64,000 nt of DNA. Origin: Paenibacillus sp. 481 (GTDB taxonomy: Bacteria; Bacillota; Bacilli; Paenibacillales; Paenibacillaceae). The notes under the pieces were generated by a model. The model had not been told where the DNA came from, searched no databases, and saw only the letters and a program-made list of their open reading frames with translations. Of this stretch, positions 9,579 through 18,863 are shown piece by piece; the first letter of the stretch is position 1; the number at the start of each line of letters is the position of its first letter. The stretch is taken from positions 2,980,001 through 3,044,000 of the forward strand of contig NZ_CP075175.1 of the NCBI RefSeq assembly GCF_021223605.1. Direction: 5' to 3'. A program made the translations under genes and the position numbers.

Positions 9579-11094
9579 ATGGCTCATGAACAACAATGTG
9601 GCGAAGATTATCGCCCTTGCTATAGGTGTATTGTTATTTGCTGTTGTACATAAGGATGACCCAACGACGACTACGAAGCCGTCGCTGCTGGAGCCGCGCT
9701 GGATCGAAGGGGTTAAAATACAAACGGTGGGGCTTGATCCCCAACTAGAAGTAAAATCATTACGCCCGGAAACAGCGCGCATTCAAGTGCGAGGCAATCG
9801 TTCGAAGTTAAATGCAGCGCTACCGGAGCATTATCAGGTGTCAGTGGATGTGACAGGTTATGGACCTGGTAGACATGTGATTTCACTGGACTATAAGTCT
9901 GAGCCAGGTATTGACCTATTAACGATGCAGCCTTCAGTCGTAACCGTGGAGCTGGAGGAAGTGCAGACGAAACAGGTCGAGGTACGTATTAAAACGCAGG
10001 GTGTGCCTGCGGAAGGATATAAGGCGGGAACGCCGATCATTCGTCCGTCTGAACGGGTGCATGTGACGTTGCCTAAGACTAGGATGTCGCAAGTGAAGTC
10101 GGTCAGTGCGGTGGTTTCCATTGATAAGGCTAATGAAACGGTTATTCATAAGCAGGTAAAACTGACCGCATATGACTCGAGGGGACGCGAGGTTAAAGGT
10201 GCAGTTATAACACCGTCCGTCGTTGAGGTCGAAGTGCCTATTACGAAGCCCTTCAAGACGGTGCCGTTGCAGGTGAATACGGTTGGCGAGCTGCCAACTG
10301 GTCTCGCGATTGCGTCGCTTGAGCCAAGCGTGAATGAAGTTACTGTATATGGACCACAGCAGGTGCTGAATCGAATTGAGTTCTACGACAGCGTGCAAGT
10401 TGATCTGAGTAAATTCAGTAAAGCTGGGGAGTATTCACTGAACGTTCAATTGACGCCTCCACCTAACATTGAGAAAATGGAACCGAGCAATTTGACTGTC
10501 GTTGTGCGGATTACAGCTGTGCAAAAACGGACGATTACAGGGGTGCCTATTCGGATTGCGGGTAATAATGAGCGTCTGAAGACAACGATCGCAGAGCCGT
10601 CGTCTCGCAAGTTTGATGTTACCGTAATCGGGGCACCGAACGTCATTAATGAGCTAAGACCAGAGGATATTCAGTTGATTGCCAATGTGAACGATTTGCC
10701 GCCTGGCGAGCATAATGTTACACTGCAAGTAAACTTGCCGCGGTTTGTGAAGCGGGAAGATAACACTGTGTTCACAGCCAAGATTGTGATTGAAGATGCT
10801 GGGGCACCTGTAGATACTAAGCCTGATCCGACACCAGATCCGGGTACGTCGACAGGCGATCAGGGTGGCGGCGAGGATACGGGGACCATTGATGGGAACC
10901 CGTCGGAACAGCCCGATACAGGTGGGAATGGCTCGAATCCACAGGAACAACAGGGTAACCAGAACCAAGATGGACAGAACAACCATGATCCGAAGAAGGA
11001 TGAGCAGGATAGTAAGGACAAGGAGAACGAAAGAGATCCTACTGGTTCTTCTTCGGGTAACGTGCCGTCAGAGCCAGGTGGTTCAGGGCCTTAG
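9571..11094 (+). CDS. cdaR: CdaA regulatory protein CdaR (YbbR-domain)
   Basis: 507-residue membrane-anchored regulator of CdaA. One N-terminal membrane segment (about residues 8-24) is followed by four YbbR-type beta domains, recognisable by recurring VQV(R/N)...LP.G and P..V.V.GP/GAP patterns, between roughly 45 and 410. The last ~90 residues are a low-complexity D/G/N/P/Q tail (PDPTPDPG, then NQNQDGQNN), unusual in B. subtilis CdaR and possibly a wall-spanning spacer. The start overlaps the cdaA stop by 8 nt; an ATG at 9571 preceded by AAAGGTG is preferred to the GTG at 9562. Confidence 0.9.
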   Translation: MDKWLMNNNVAKIIALAIGVLLFAVVHKDDPTTTTKPSLLEPRWIEGVKIQTVGLDPQLEVKSLRPETARIQVRGNRSKLNAALPEHYQVSVDVTGYGPGRHVISLDYKSEPGIDLLTMQPSVVTVELEEVQTKQVEVRIKTQGVPAEGYKAGTPIIRPSERVHVTLPKTRMSQVKSVSAVVSIDKANETVIHKQVKLTAYDSRGREVKGAVITPSVVEVEVPITKPFKTVPLQVNTVGELPTGLAIASLEPSVNEVTVYGPQQVLNRIEFYDSVQVDLSKFSKAGEYSLNVQLTPPPNIEKMEPSNLTVVVRITAVQKRTITGVPIRIAGNNERLKTTIAEPSSRKFDVTVIGAPNVINELRPEDIQLIANVNDLPPGEHNVTLQVNLPRFVKREDNTVFTAKIVIEDAGAPVDTKPDPTPDPGTSTGDQGGGEDTGTIDGNPSEQPDTGGNGSNPQEQQGNQNQDGQNNHDPKKDEQDSKDKENERDPTGSSSGNVPSEPGGSGP

Positions 11095-11256
11095 GGATTT
11101 GAGTGTGGCGGATACGAGAAACATCTAAATGGATATGTTAGTGTAATTGTATGGATAGAAGTGCTAGACAATAAGGAACATGACGAGCTGTATTTGCGTT
11201 CTATGTAAGAAATGAGCAAGAACGTAATTCGTACGGCCAGAGAAGGAGAATGAGTT

Positions 11257-12597
11257 ATGGGGAAATATTTTGGTACAGATGGCGTACGTGGTGTAGCAAA
11301 TAAGGAATTAACTGCGGAGCTTGCATATAAGGTTGGCCGTTGTGGTGGTTATGTGTTAACGAAAGAAGTACAAAAGCCTAAAGTCATTATCGGGATGGAC
11401 ACACGCGTGTCCGGTCATATGCTAGAAGCAGCGTTGACAGCGGGATTGCTGTCAATTGGTGCAGATGTTGTCCATTTGGGCGTTGTATCTACGCCAGCGG
11501 TTGCTTATTTAACGCGCGTAATGGGAGCTGACGCGGGTGTTATGATCTCGGCATCGCACAATCCGGTTCAGGATAACGGAATCAAGTTCTTCGGGCGTGA
11601 CGGCTTTAAGTTGTTGGACGAAACGGAGCTTGAGATTGAGCGTTTGATGGATGCGGATACAGATGAACTGCCACGTCCGGTAGGTAAAGATTTAGGAACG
11701 GTAGTTAGCGATACAGAGGCAAAATGGAGCTATACGGAGTTTTTGAAAACGACGATAACGAACCGCTTTGAAGGCAAGCGCATCGTCCTTGATTGTGCAA
11801 ACGGGGCTGCCTATGAATTGGCACCACACTTATTCCGCGATTTAGGTGCTGAAGTTATTACGATCGGGGCAGAGCCTACAGGTCTAAATATTAATGAAGA
11901 GTGCGGATCTACGCATCCTGAGCTGTTGAGGGAAGCAGTATTACGTCATCAAGCGGACTTAGGCTTGGCATTTGATGGCGATGCGGACCGACTTATTGCT
12001 GTGGATGAAAAAGGTGAAGAAGCGGACGGCGACTTTATTTTGCTTATTTGCGGAGCGGCAATGAAGGAAGCGGGTCGTCTGAAGGAAGATACGATCGTCA
12101 CGACGGTGATGAGTAATATCGGCTTCTTTAAAGCTGCTGAAAAGCAAAGCTTGAAGACGGCGAAGACGGGTGTTGGCGACCGTTACGTCATGGAAGAGAT
12201 GCGCCGTGGCGGTTATAATTTGGGCGGCGAGCAGTCTGGACATGTGATCTTCTTGGATTATATTACGACAGGCGACGGCATGCTGACAGCGATTCAACTC
12301 GTTGATACGTTGATTACAAGCGGTAAAAAGCTAAGCGAAGCCAAAGCGCTGATGCGCAAATATCCGCAAGTGCTTGTCAATGTGCGTGTAGGTGATAAGA
12401 GCAAGTATAACAACAACGCGGTGATCGAAGCAGCGATTGCTAGTGTGGAGCAGGAGCTTGGTGACAATGGTCGTGTACTTGTGCGCCCTTCAGGCACGGA
12501 GTCGCTCATTCGAGTAATGGCGGAAGGCCCGGAAGTGGAACAAGTTGAAGCGTATGTGAAGCGTATTGCGGATGTTGTCCAAACGGAGCTGAGCTAG
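11257..12597 (+). CDS. glmM: Phosphoglucosamine mutase
   Basis: Interconverts glucosamine-6-phosphate and glucosamine-1-phosphate on the way to UDP-GlcNAc. The 446-residue length is standard. The phospho-serine loop [13 protein letters not shown] places the catalytic Ser at residue 100; the metal loop is FDGDADRL, the sugar-binding loop GGEQSGHV, and the C-terminal phosphate-binding loop [19 protein letters not shown] precedes the ATG. It lies 162 nt after cdaR in the conserved cda-glm order. In B. subtilis GlmM also binds and inhibits CdaA; that is family knowledge, not visible here. Confidence 0.97.
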   Translation: MGKYFGTDGVRGVANKELTAELAYKVGRCGGYVLTKEVQKPKVIIGMDTRVSGHMLEAALTAGLLSIGADVVHLGVVSTPAVAYLTRVMGADAGVMISASHNPVQDNGIKFFGRDGFKLLDETELEIERLMDADTDELPRPVGKDLGTVVSDTEAKWSYTEFLKTTITNRFEGKRIVLDCANGAAYELAPHLFRDLGAEVITIGAEPTGLNINEECGSTHPELLREAVLRHQADLGLAFDGDADRLIAVDEKGEEADGDFILLICGAAMKEAGRLKEDTIVTTVMSNIGFFKAAEKQSLKTAKTGVGDRYVMEEMRRGGYNLGGEQSGHVIFLDYITTGDGMLTAIQLVDTLITSGKKLSEAKALMRKYPQVLVNVRVGDKSKYNNNAVIEAAIASVEQELGDNGRVLVRPSGTESLIRVMAEGPEVEQVEAYVKRIADVVQTELS

Positions 12598-12763
12598 GCT
12601 TTTTATTGTAACGAATTCGATGCTGCATGCATATGTTGTATGAGGCAATAAGAGATAGCGGTTTGCTCTATGTTGGTGGGGCAAGCCGCTTTTTAATGGA
12701 TAGGGATGTAGTTGGAATTTTGCATAATTATGTCTGTTTACTTGAAGTTTGGAAACGCAGCTA

Positions 12764-12792
12764 TTGCCAATTTCGTCGTAAATGCATATAAT
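12764..12792 (+). promoter_or_regulatory. Promoter of the glmS leader
   Basis: The -35 box TTGCCA (12764-12769) and a consensus -10 TATAAT (12787-12792) are 17 bp apart. Transcription from about 12799 would give a ~650-nt leader containing the glmS ribozyme. Confidence 0.7.
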
Positions 12793-12951
12793 AGGTTTGT
12801 TCCACCATCCTCAAGATTGACCACGTTAATGCCGATTCGTGAGAAATCATGTAGTTGAGTAGTGGTGGAGTTAGCGTTATCATCTATTAAATGATTCAGG
12901 ATTGAATTAGATTCAAGAAGGAAAGTGAGGGTAGTAAAAACTGAAGCAGGG

Positions 12952-13126
12952 GACTGCAAAAAAGCGCCAGCACTTGACTGCTATGGACGGCAACAGCAGC
13001 AAGTGGACGAGGTGGAGGTGTTCGAAATTGATCGGCGGGGACCTCCCGGTGTGCCACAGGCACCGTAATAGCGTAGCGGAAAACGATGAGGCAACTTGTC
13101 GGACAACGCGCGCTAACTTGAGTGGA
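12952..13126 (+). ncRNA. glmS ribozyme (GlcN6P-responsive self-cleaving riboswitch)
   Basis: The core starts with the conserved AAGCGCCAG; cleavage is expected between A12963 and G12964. P1 is visible as CACTTG.CTGCT paired with AGCAGCAAGTG (12971-13004), followed by the conserved GACGAGG-GGAGGT and the CGGCGGGGACCTCCCGG strand that closes the pseudoknotted core, then the P3/P4 hairpins to about 13126. It sits upstream of glmS, as in other Firmicutes, where glucosamine-6-phosphate acts as the cofactor for cleavage and lowers glmS expression. The 3' limit is approximate. Confidence 0.95.
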
Positions 13127-13451
13127 TTTTTCGATGATGGAATTTTAAGATGTAATCTCATTTTTATAAAATATACGGCTGTTACATGGGTGGGCGAAGC
13201 ACACGGAGAGCAGAGCGTGCGGTTGGCTAATCAACGGAAGATTAGTGAGCTAGCGTTCAAGTTAAAGTTACGCTGTGCTGATTGGCGTTCATGTGGAAGT
13301 TATGAATTTATGCGTGAATTGTAGTTTACTCCTATTTGGTAAGGTATAATTTCATATCGTTTGCAGTTATGGATCCGACAGCATAGCTAATGGCATCCGG
13401 TGAGCTTCGTTCAGCATGTGAGCGCAGCGACTAACGGAGGTCTATTATATT
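13127..13451 (+). promoter_or_regulatory. Long glmS leader between ribozyme and start codon
   Basis: About 325 nt without a convincing gene. It holds a perfect TATAAT at 13345-13350 with only a poor -35 (TAGTTT at 17 bp), so a second promoter that bypasses the ribozyme is possible but weakly supported. The glmS SD sequence ACGGAGGT ends about 10 nt before the ATG. Confidence 0.4.
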
Positions 13452-15287
13452 ATGTGTGGTATCGTCGGTTATATTGGAGCAAGAGATTCGCAAGCGGTGT
13501 TGTTGGATGGGTTGAGCAAGCTAGAGTATCGCGGTTACGATTCGGCAGGTATTGCTGTGTTTACACAGGATGGCTTGCGTGTGAGCAAGGCAAAAGGCCG
13601 TTTGGCTGTACTTGCGGAAAAACTAGAGGATGCGCCGCTTAAAGGCAGCGTTGGTATTGGTCACACACGTTGGGCTACGCACGGTAAACCGTCGGATGAA
13701 AATTCGCATCCGCATACGGACAAGACGATGAAGTTCTCAGTTGTGCATAACGGAATTATTGAGAACTATATGGAGCTGAAAGAAGAGCTTATCGCGCAAG
13801 GCGTTCATTTCGTATCGGAGACAGATACGGAAGTTATTTCGCATTTGATTGCGCGCGAATACGATGGTGACATTGTGAAGGCGGTACAGCGTGCAACGGA
13901 GCATATGCGTGGTGCGTTTGCATTGGGTGTATTGACGGAGCATGAGCCGGATAAGCTTGTGGCGGTTCGTTTTGCTAGCCCGCTCATTATCGGCATTGGC
14001 GAGGGCGAGAACTTTATTGGCTCGGATATACCGGCTATTTTGCAGTATACGCGTCGCGTATACATTTTGAATGACGGGGAAATGGCTGTCTTGACTAAGG
14101 ACGCTGTCGAATTGATGACGATTGAGGGGAATTTTATTTCCCGAGAAATGATCGTTGTCGATTGGGATGTACTGACGGCGGAAAAAGGCGGATACGACCA
14201 TTTCATGTTGAAGGAAATTCATGAACAACCTAAAGCGTATCGTGACACGATGCGTGGTCGTATAAATGAGGATCGCAGCGGGGTGAAATTCCCAGAGCTG
14301 AAAGGTCTGACACCAGCGAAGCTTAGCTCGATTCGCAATGTTCACATTGTGGCATGTGGTACGGCGTACCATGCTGGTCTAGTTGGACGCACGTTGATTG
14401 AGCAGTGCGTAGGTATTCCAGTAGAAACGGACGTTGCTTCCGAGTATCGTTACCGTTCGCCGATTATTACGAAGGATACGCTCGTCATTGTAGTCAGCCA
14501 ATCGGGTGAGACGGCGGATACGTTAGCGGCACTGCGTGAGGCGCAGCGTAATGGCGCACATGTGTTGGCGATTACGAATGTGGTCGGCAGCTCGGTTGCA
14601 CGCGAAGCAGATGATTCTATTGTAACGTGGGCTGGACCGGAAATTGCGGTTGCTTCCACGAAGGCGTATACGTCACAGCTAATTGCGTTTATGCTGTTCA
14701 GCTTGTATTGGGCGCAATCCACAGGTTCGAAGGATACGGCTTGGATTGGTCAGCAGCTTGCGGCGATGGAGTCGTTGCCGGAGCAGGTGGAGCGCATTTT
14801 GGAGCAAGCGGACGTGTTGAAGGACGTTGCGGAAGGAATGGCGAAGCACGATAATATGTTCTTTATCGGGCGCGGTCTTGACTATGCGGTAGCGTTGGAA
14901 GGCTCTTTGAAGCTGAAGGAGATTTCTTATATTCATTCGGAGGCGTATGCAGCGGGTGAATTGAAGCACGGTACGCTGGCCTTGATCGAGGACGGCATTC
15001 CTGTTATTGCGTTGACGACTCAACCGACGTTGGTGGAGAAGATGGTTAGCAACATTAAGGAAGTGAAGGCGCGTGGCGGCGTGGTGTACGCGGTGACGGA
15101 TGAAACGAATGTAGCGGGTGTGGAGAAAGCGGTGGATGGCACGTTTGTGCTGCCAGCGACGCTTCCAATGCTGACGCCGGCGTTGGCGGTAGTGCCGTTG
15201 CAGTTGATTTCGTATTACGCGAGCCTTGCACGTGGTAATGATGTGGATAAGCCGCGCAACTTGGCGAAGAGTGTGACGGTGGAGTAA
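13452..15287 (+). CDS. glmS: Glutamine--fructose-6-phosphate aminotransferase
   Basis: Makes glucosamine-6-phosphate from fructose-6-phosphate and glutamine, the entry step to cell-wall amino sugars. 611 residues. The class II amidotransferase domain begins MCGIVGYIG, with Cys2 becoming the N-terminal nucleophile; other glutaminase motifs are HTRWATHG and HNGIIEN. Two SIS domains follow (SQSGETADT near 350; SYIHSEAYAAGELKHG near 490), and the C-terminus ends NLAKSVTVE. Expression should be controlled by the upstream glmS ribozyme. Confidence 0.98.
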   Translation: MCGIVGYIGARDSQAVLLDGLSKLEYRGYDSAGIAVFTQDGLRVSKAKGRLAVLAEKLEDAPLKGSVGIGHTRWATHGKPSDENSHPHTDKTMKFSVVHNGIIENYMELKEELIAQGVHFVSETDTEVISHLIAREYDGDIVKAVQRATEHMRGAFALGVLTEHEPDKLVAVRFASPLIIGIGEGENFIGSDIPAILQYTRRVYILNDGEMAVLTKDAVELMTIEGNFISREMIVVDWDVLTAEKGGYDHFMLKEIHEQPKAYRDTMRGRINEDRSGVKFPELKGLTPAKLSSIRNVHIVACGTAYHAGLVGRTLIEQCVGIPVETDVASEYRYRSPIITKDTLVIVVSQSGETADTLAALREAQRNGAHVLAITNVVGSSVAREADDSIVTWAGPEIAVASTKAYTSQLIAFMLFSLYWAQSTGSKDTAWIGQQLAAMESLPEQVERILEQADVLKDVAEGMAKHDNMFFIGRGLDYAVALEGSLKLKEISYIHSEAYAAGELKHGTLALIEDGIPVIALTTQPTLVEKMVSNIKEVKARGGVVYAVTDETNVAGVEKAVDGTFVLPATLPMLTPALAVVPLQLISYYASLARGNDVDKPRNLAKSVTVE

Positions 15288-15376
15288 TTGAGAGTTTGGG
15301 ATTTGATGTTGTAGATTTGAAATAAAGTTTAATCATTTATTGAAAAATAACTATTTTTAACAAGTTGCATCGTTTC

Positions 15377-15412
15377 ACCCCGTTGGATATGATTATCTAA
15401 CGGGGTGTTTTT
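15377..15412 (+). terminator. Terminator of glmS
   Basis: Stem ACCCCGTT/AACGGGGT (extended by weaker inner pairs) followed by GTTTTTC, 90 nt after the stop. Confidence 0.75.
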
Positions 15413-15537
15413 CATGTCTGAAAGAATGAGAACATCTAGAGTTGATAAGTGGATTTAAGAAGGCTGAAGAATAGGAATCAGTGTTCAGTGACAATAGAGT
15501 GGTTTGGAAATAATGATGTATGGAAGGAGGGAATGAC

Positions 15538-15909
15538 ATGGAAGTTTTTGCGGAATATTTAGCGAAAATAGATCACCCGCAACATCGGGATCGAACGGAA
15601 GGAGCGCTGGCTTGGGTAACTAAGAAATTTCCAAGCTTAATGCCGAAAATGGCGTGGAATCAGCCTATGTTTACCGATCATGGGACATATATTATTGGCT
15701 TTAGCGTATCTAAACAGCATTTGGCTGTTGCCCCTGAAAGTGTGGGGATCAGTCATTTTTCTGATGAAATTGTGAGGGCTGGCTATGATCACACCAAGCA
15801 GTTGGTGCGTATCAAGTGGGATAGCCCGGTTGATTTCACATTACTTGAGAAAATGATTGAGTTTAATATTTTGGATAAGGCAGACTGTTCGACTTTTTGG
15901 AGGCAATAA
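15538..15909 (+). CDS. fra: Frataxin-like iron chaperone (Fra/YdhG, DUF1801)
   Basis: 123-residue cytosolic protein very close, from memory, to B. subtilis Fra (YdhG), an iron chaperone supplying Fe-S cluster and heme assembly. Hallmarks are MEVFAEYLAKI at the start, WNQPMFTDHGT near residue 38, IIGFSVSKQHLAVAPE near 50, and the C-terminal MIEFNILDKADCSTFW. The ATG at 15538 has GGAGGGA at ideal spacing. It stands alone, with its own terminator. Confidence 0.88.
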   Translation: MEVFAEYLAKIDHPQHRDRTEGALAWVTKKFPSLMPKMAWNQPMFTDHGTYIIGFSVSKQHLAVAPESVGISHFSDEIVRAGYDHTKQLVRIKWDSPVDFTLLEKMIEFNILDKADCSTFWRQ

Positions 15910-15970
15910 AAAAAGCGAGTTATTCGGGGTTAGGTTCAATTCATGTTAATTAAACTTTGTTACAAAAAAG

Positions 15971-15997
15971 CAGCTACCTTTGGGAGCTGTTTTTTTG
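15971..15997 (+). terminator. Terminator of fra
   Basis: Imperfect stem CAGCTACC/GGGAGCTG followed by TTTTTTTG. Confidence 0.75.
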
Positions 15998-16034
15998 TAT
16001 ATGGGGAGTGAAATGATTGGCCAATCATAGGGTG

Positions 16035-16117
16035 GATGAGTGTGTATAACAAAACACTCATCATGCATACTACTTCTCAGATGTTGAATAGACAAGGTAA
16101 ACTATTTATGGCATAAT
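16035..16117 (+). promoter_or_regulatory. Palindrome and promoter before the 172-aa membrane protein
   Basis: A 9-bp inverted repeat, GATGAGTGT (16035-16043) and ACACTCATC (16054-16062), lies 26 bp upstream of a promoter with -35 TAGACA (16089-16094), a 17-bp spacer and -10 CATAAT (16112-16117). It could be an operator; the regulator is unknown. Confidence 0.45.
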
Positions 16118-16187
16118 GATAATTTATGGTAAAAATATATAGAGGCAGTATGAAAAATAGAGAGAGAATATAGGGGCGAATATCATC

Positions 16188-16706
16188 ATGGAGAGGCACA
16201 CAGCATGGCAGTCATTATCCTCGAATCGTCAGTTCTGGTCGTTTGTATATTTTCAAGGGGGATTGTTAATTTTACTGCAGGCCCCTTTAACAATGGCTTT
16301 CTTTAATACTGTGGGTTTTTGGATGGACTTCTTATTTTCCGCAGCACCAGAGAGACAGCAGGAGCTCGTTCCAACATTGGATCCTGCTTACTATACATCT
16401 ACACTTGCAACGATCGTGGTGATTACAAGTGTATTTCAAACGATTGTAAATTCAATATTTTCAATTGTTAATTTTATTTTCTTTTTTAGACGGAAAAAGA
16501 TTTTCCCGCATATTTACATAGGGTATCTTCTGTTTACTTTCATCATGCACGTTGTAACCATAGCTATCTATTATCAAACACCAGATGTTTGGTTAATGGA
16601 AAGAGAAAGGTTGATAACGTGGCTTATTGTGTACACAATAACGTGCTTAATCGGCATTCCTTATTTTTTGTTTTCGAAGTGGGTAAAAGTGGTGTTTATT
16701 CGTTAA
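16188..16706 (+). CDS. Membrane protein, possibly DUF2569-like
   Basis: 172 residues with four hydrophobic segments at roughly 18-40, 70-98, 105-125 and 142-162. A motif typical of the end of DUF2569 proteins, GIPYFLFSKWVKVVFIR, closes the protein; that family resemblance is only suggestive and says nothing about function. The second and third segments are joined by a basic stretch (FFRRKKIFP), consistent with a cytoplasmic loop. The gene is single, convergent with the nucleotidase gene, and shares a bidirectional terminator with it. The SD sequence is weak. Confidence 0.7.
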   Translation: MERHTAWQSLSSNRQFWSFVYFQGGLLILLQAPLTMAFFNTVGFWMDFLFSAAPERQQELVPTLDPAYYTSTLATIVVITSVFQTIVNSIFSIVNFIFFFRRKKIFPHIYIGYLLFTFIMHVVTIAIYYQTPDVWLMERERLITWLIVYTITCLIGIPYFLFSKWVKVVFIR

Positions 16707-16707
16707 A

Positions 16708-16741
16708 AAGAACCGCGGGCATCAATCCCGCGGTTCTTTGC
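16708..16741. terminator. Bidirectional terminator
   Basis: Perfect 12-bp stem AAGAACCGCGGG/CCCGCGGTTCTT with A-rich left and T-rich right flanks, between convergent genes. Confidence 0.85.
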
Positions 16742-16753
16742 TATGCTACAGCA

Positions 16754-18739
16754 TTACTTTGTCTTTTTGGACAAATCAATGCTGAATTTCGCGAAGCCTG
16801 ACTCCAAAATGCTTTGGAATTTCAGGTGAGGCTGTTTAGCTGCAAATGCTTTTGCATTTGGCGATGTAACGAACGTTACGTTTGCTTTCTCTTTAAGCGG
16901 AACGAAAGACCAGTTCTTATCCGCTGTTGGGTTGATCGTCTTTTTCTCCAAGATGTAATTGATTACGACTTGGCGAGTTTCCTCTTGGGAATCAACCACA
17001 ATGTTAGAACCATCGATACCAGGGAAGCTGCCACCACCAGTTGCACGGTAGTTATTCGTTACAACTAGGAATTTGTCAGTCGCTTTGATAGGCTTACCTT
17101 TGTAAGAAAGGTTTTTGATGCGCTTCGCGTTTTTGTTAATGAGCTTGCCATCAGCATCGTACTTCGATGGTTGAGTGACGTCGATTTGGTACGTTACGCC
17201 GTCAAGGATGTCGAAGTTATACGTACGGAATTGCTCGTTAATTAGTGCTTGCTCGCCTTTTTTCTTCGGATCGATTTGGTTGAACTGGCCAGCGGAACGC
17301 TCAAGCCACTCTTGTACACCTGTACCGTTAATTTTCACTGCTTTAACAGTGTTTGGATATACGTACAAATCCGCTACGTTCTTAATTGCCAACGTACCAG
17401 TAGGGATGTTCGTGTAGTAGTTCACGCCTTGACGTCCGCCTGCTTTAAACGGAGCACCAGCAGACAGTACAGGAATGCCCTCAAGCTCGGTACCTTTAAC
17501 CGCTTTTTCTACATACCACTTTTGTGCGTTCGTTACGATTTGTACAGATGGGTCATCTTGTACAAGAGCGAAATAGCTATGGATTGGTGCAGTTGTTTTA
17601 CCTACTGCGGAACGAACCCATTTTACTGTAAGATCATGCTCTTTTTTCACTGCGTTAACAATCGTTTTGTCTGCGTCAACGAGTGGCTTTTTGTTTTCTT
17701 TATCGAAAACAGGGACTACCGTCGTCTTGGAATCTTTCACTTTCCATTTGCCATTCTCTTGTGTGAGCTCCAAATCGATGACGCCCAAGTTGTCGCCCCA
17801 GAAGCCTGGCATTACGGATGGCTTGCCATTGATAAGACCTTTTTCAGCGTCTACGCCTTTCATGTTCTCGAATCCTTTACCAGGGAACACCGCGTGAGAG
17901 TGACCGAAAAGAATCGCATCGATGCCGTCAATTTTGCTAAGCTCCAAGTTTGCATTTTCCTCATTCGCACCTGGTGCTTCCGTACCGATACCGGAGTGAG
18001 GAATAGCTACGATAATGTCTGCGCCTTTTTTCTTCATCTCAGGTACGAATTTTTTCGCTGTTGAGACCATATCTTTTGCGATTACTTTGCCTTTCAGGTG
18101 CGCTTCATCCCAGTTCATAATTTGTGGCGGGACGAAACCGATAACGCCGACTTTCAGCTTTACATCATTTCCTTCTTCATCCTTAAAGGTGCGGTCTAGG
18201 ATCAAATAAGGTGTGTATCTGTTTTTATCGTTATTCGGATTTTTGTCTTTGTCATCTATGTACACATTGGAATTTACATATGGGAACTTCGCGCCTTTCA
18301 AGCTACGGTCCAAATGCTCTAGTCCGAAGTTGAACTCGTGGTTACCAATGTTAGCTGCATCGTAGTTCAATTCGTTCATTGCTTTATATACAGGGTGAGT
18401 CTCGCCATCTTTCAGCGGCTTCACTTTTGCAACATAGTCACCCAGTGGGTTACCTTGCAGGAGGTCGCCGTTGTCAAACAACATGCTGTTCTTCACTTCT
18501 GCGCGTGCTTTTTTGATCAGAGTAGCCGTCTTTGCTAAACCATACTCGTCAACTAATTTGTCTTGGTAGTAGTCATAGTTCACCATGTTTGTGTGTAGAT
18601 CCGTTGTTTCCATCAGACGCAGTTTGAGAACGGGGTCTGAGTCTGCACTTACTGGAGAAACCGATAGTGAAAGCGTTCCCACTACAAGAGACGCGGAAAG
18701 GAGAAGAGCTGCAAATTTCTGTCTTGTTGTTTTTGTCAT
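16754..18739 (-). CDS. cpdB: 2',3'-cyclic-nucleotide 2'-phosphodiesterase/3'-nucleotidase, CpdB-like, secreted
   Basis: 661-residue exported phosphoesterase that hydrolyses 2',3'-cyclic nucleotides and 3'-nucleotides to release phosphate and nucleosides. A signal peptide with a KTTRQK basic start and hydrophobic core ends near VSADSD (residue ~32). The metallophosphoesterase domain shows DLHTN (~46-50), GNHEFNFG (~133), IPHSGIG and GHSHAVFPG (~277); the 5'-nucleotidase C-terminal domain spans roughly 370-600. No LPxTG sorting motif is seen. TAGGAGG precedes the ATG. The single enzyme may sit with alkaline phosphatase in phosphate scavenging, but no clear Pho box was found here. Confidence 0.9.
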   Translation of the reverse strand: MTKTTRQKFAALLLSASLVVGTLSLSVSPVSADSDPVLKLRLMETTDLHTNMVNYDYYQDKLVDEYGLAKTATLIKKARAEVKNSMLFDNGDLLQGNPLGDYVAKVKPLKDGETHPVYKAMNELNYDAANIGNHEFNFGLEHLDRSLKGAKFPYVNSNVYIDDKDKNPNNDKNRYTPYLILDRTFKDEEGNDVKLKVGVIGFVPPQIMNWDEAHLKGKVIAKDMVSTAKKFVPEMKKKGADIIVAIPHSGIGTEAPGANEENANLELSKIDGIDAILFGHSHAVFPGKGFENMKGVDAEKGLINGKPSVMPGFWGDNLGVIDLELTQENGKWKVKDSKTTVVPVFDKENKKPLVDADKTIVNAVKKEHDLTVKWVRSAVGKTTAPIHSYFALVQDDPSVQIVTNAQKWYVEKAVKGTELEGIPVLSAGAPFKAGGRQGVNYYTNIPTGTLAIKNVADLYVYPNTVKAVKINGTGVQEWLERSAGQFNQIDPKKKGEQALINEQFRTYNFDILDGVTYQIDVTQPSKYDADGKLINKNAKRIKNLSYKGKPIKATDKFLVVTNNYRATGGGSFPGIDGSNIVVDSQEETRQVVINYILEKKTINPTADKNWSFVPLKEKANVTFVTSPNAKAFAAKQPHLKFQSILESGFAKFSIDLSKKTK

Positions 18740-18863
18740 GCCGTTAATTCCTCCTAATGATTTATGAAGATATTACCCCAACCGGAATAATTCTACCATT
18801 AGAAATAAATATTTGATAGAGTTATTCTCACATTTTTTTATATAGATAATGTTAAGATGTGAA

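Noticed and set aside
12738-12959. A 73-codon minus-strand frame between glmM and glmS
   Set aside because: It overlaps the glmS promoter and the start of the ribozyme, has no SD, and I do not recognise the product.
17249-18064. A 271-codon frame antisense to the nucleotidase gene
   Set aside because: The opposite strand encodes a full cpdB-like protein with all catalytic motifs; the antisense product is Cys/Phe-rich and unlike any family.
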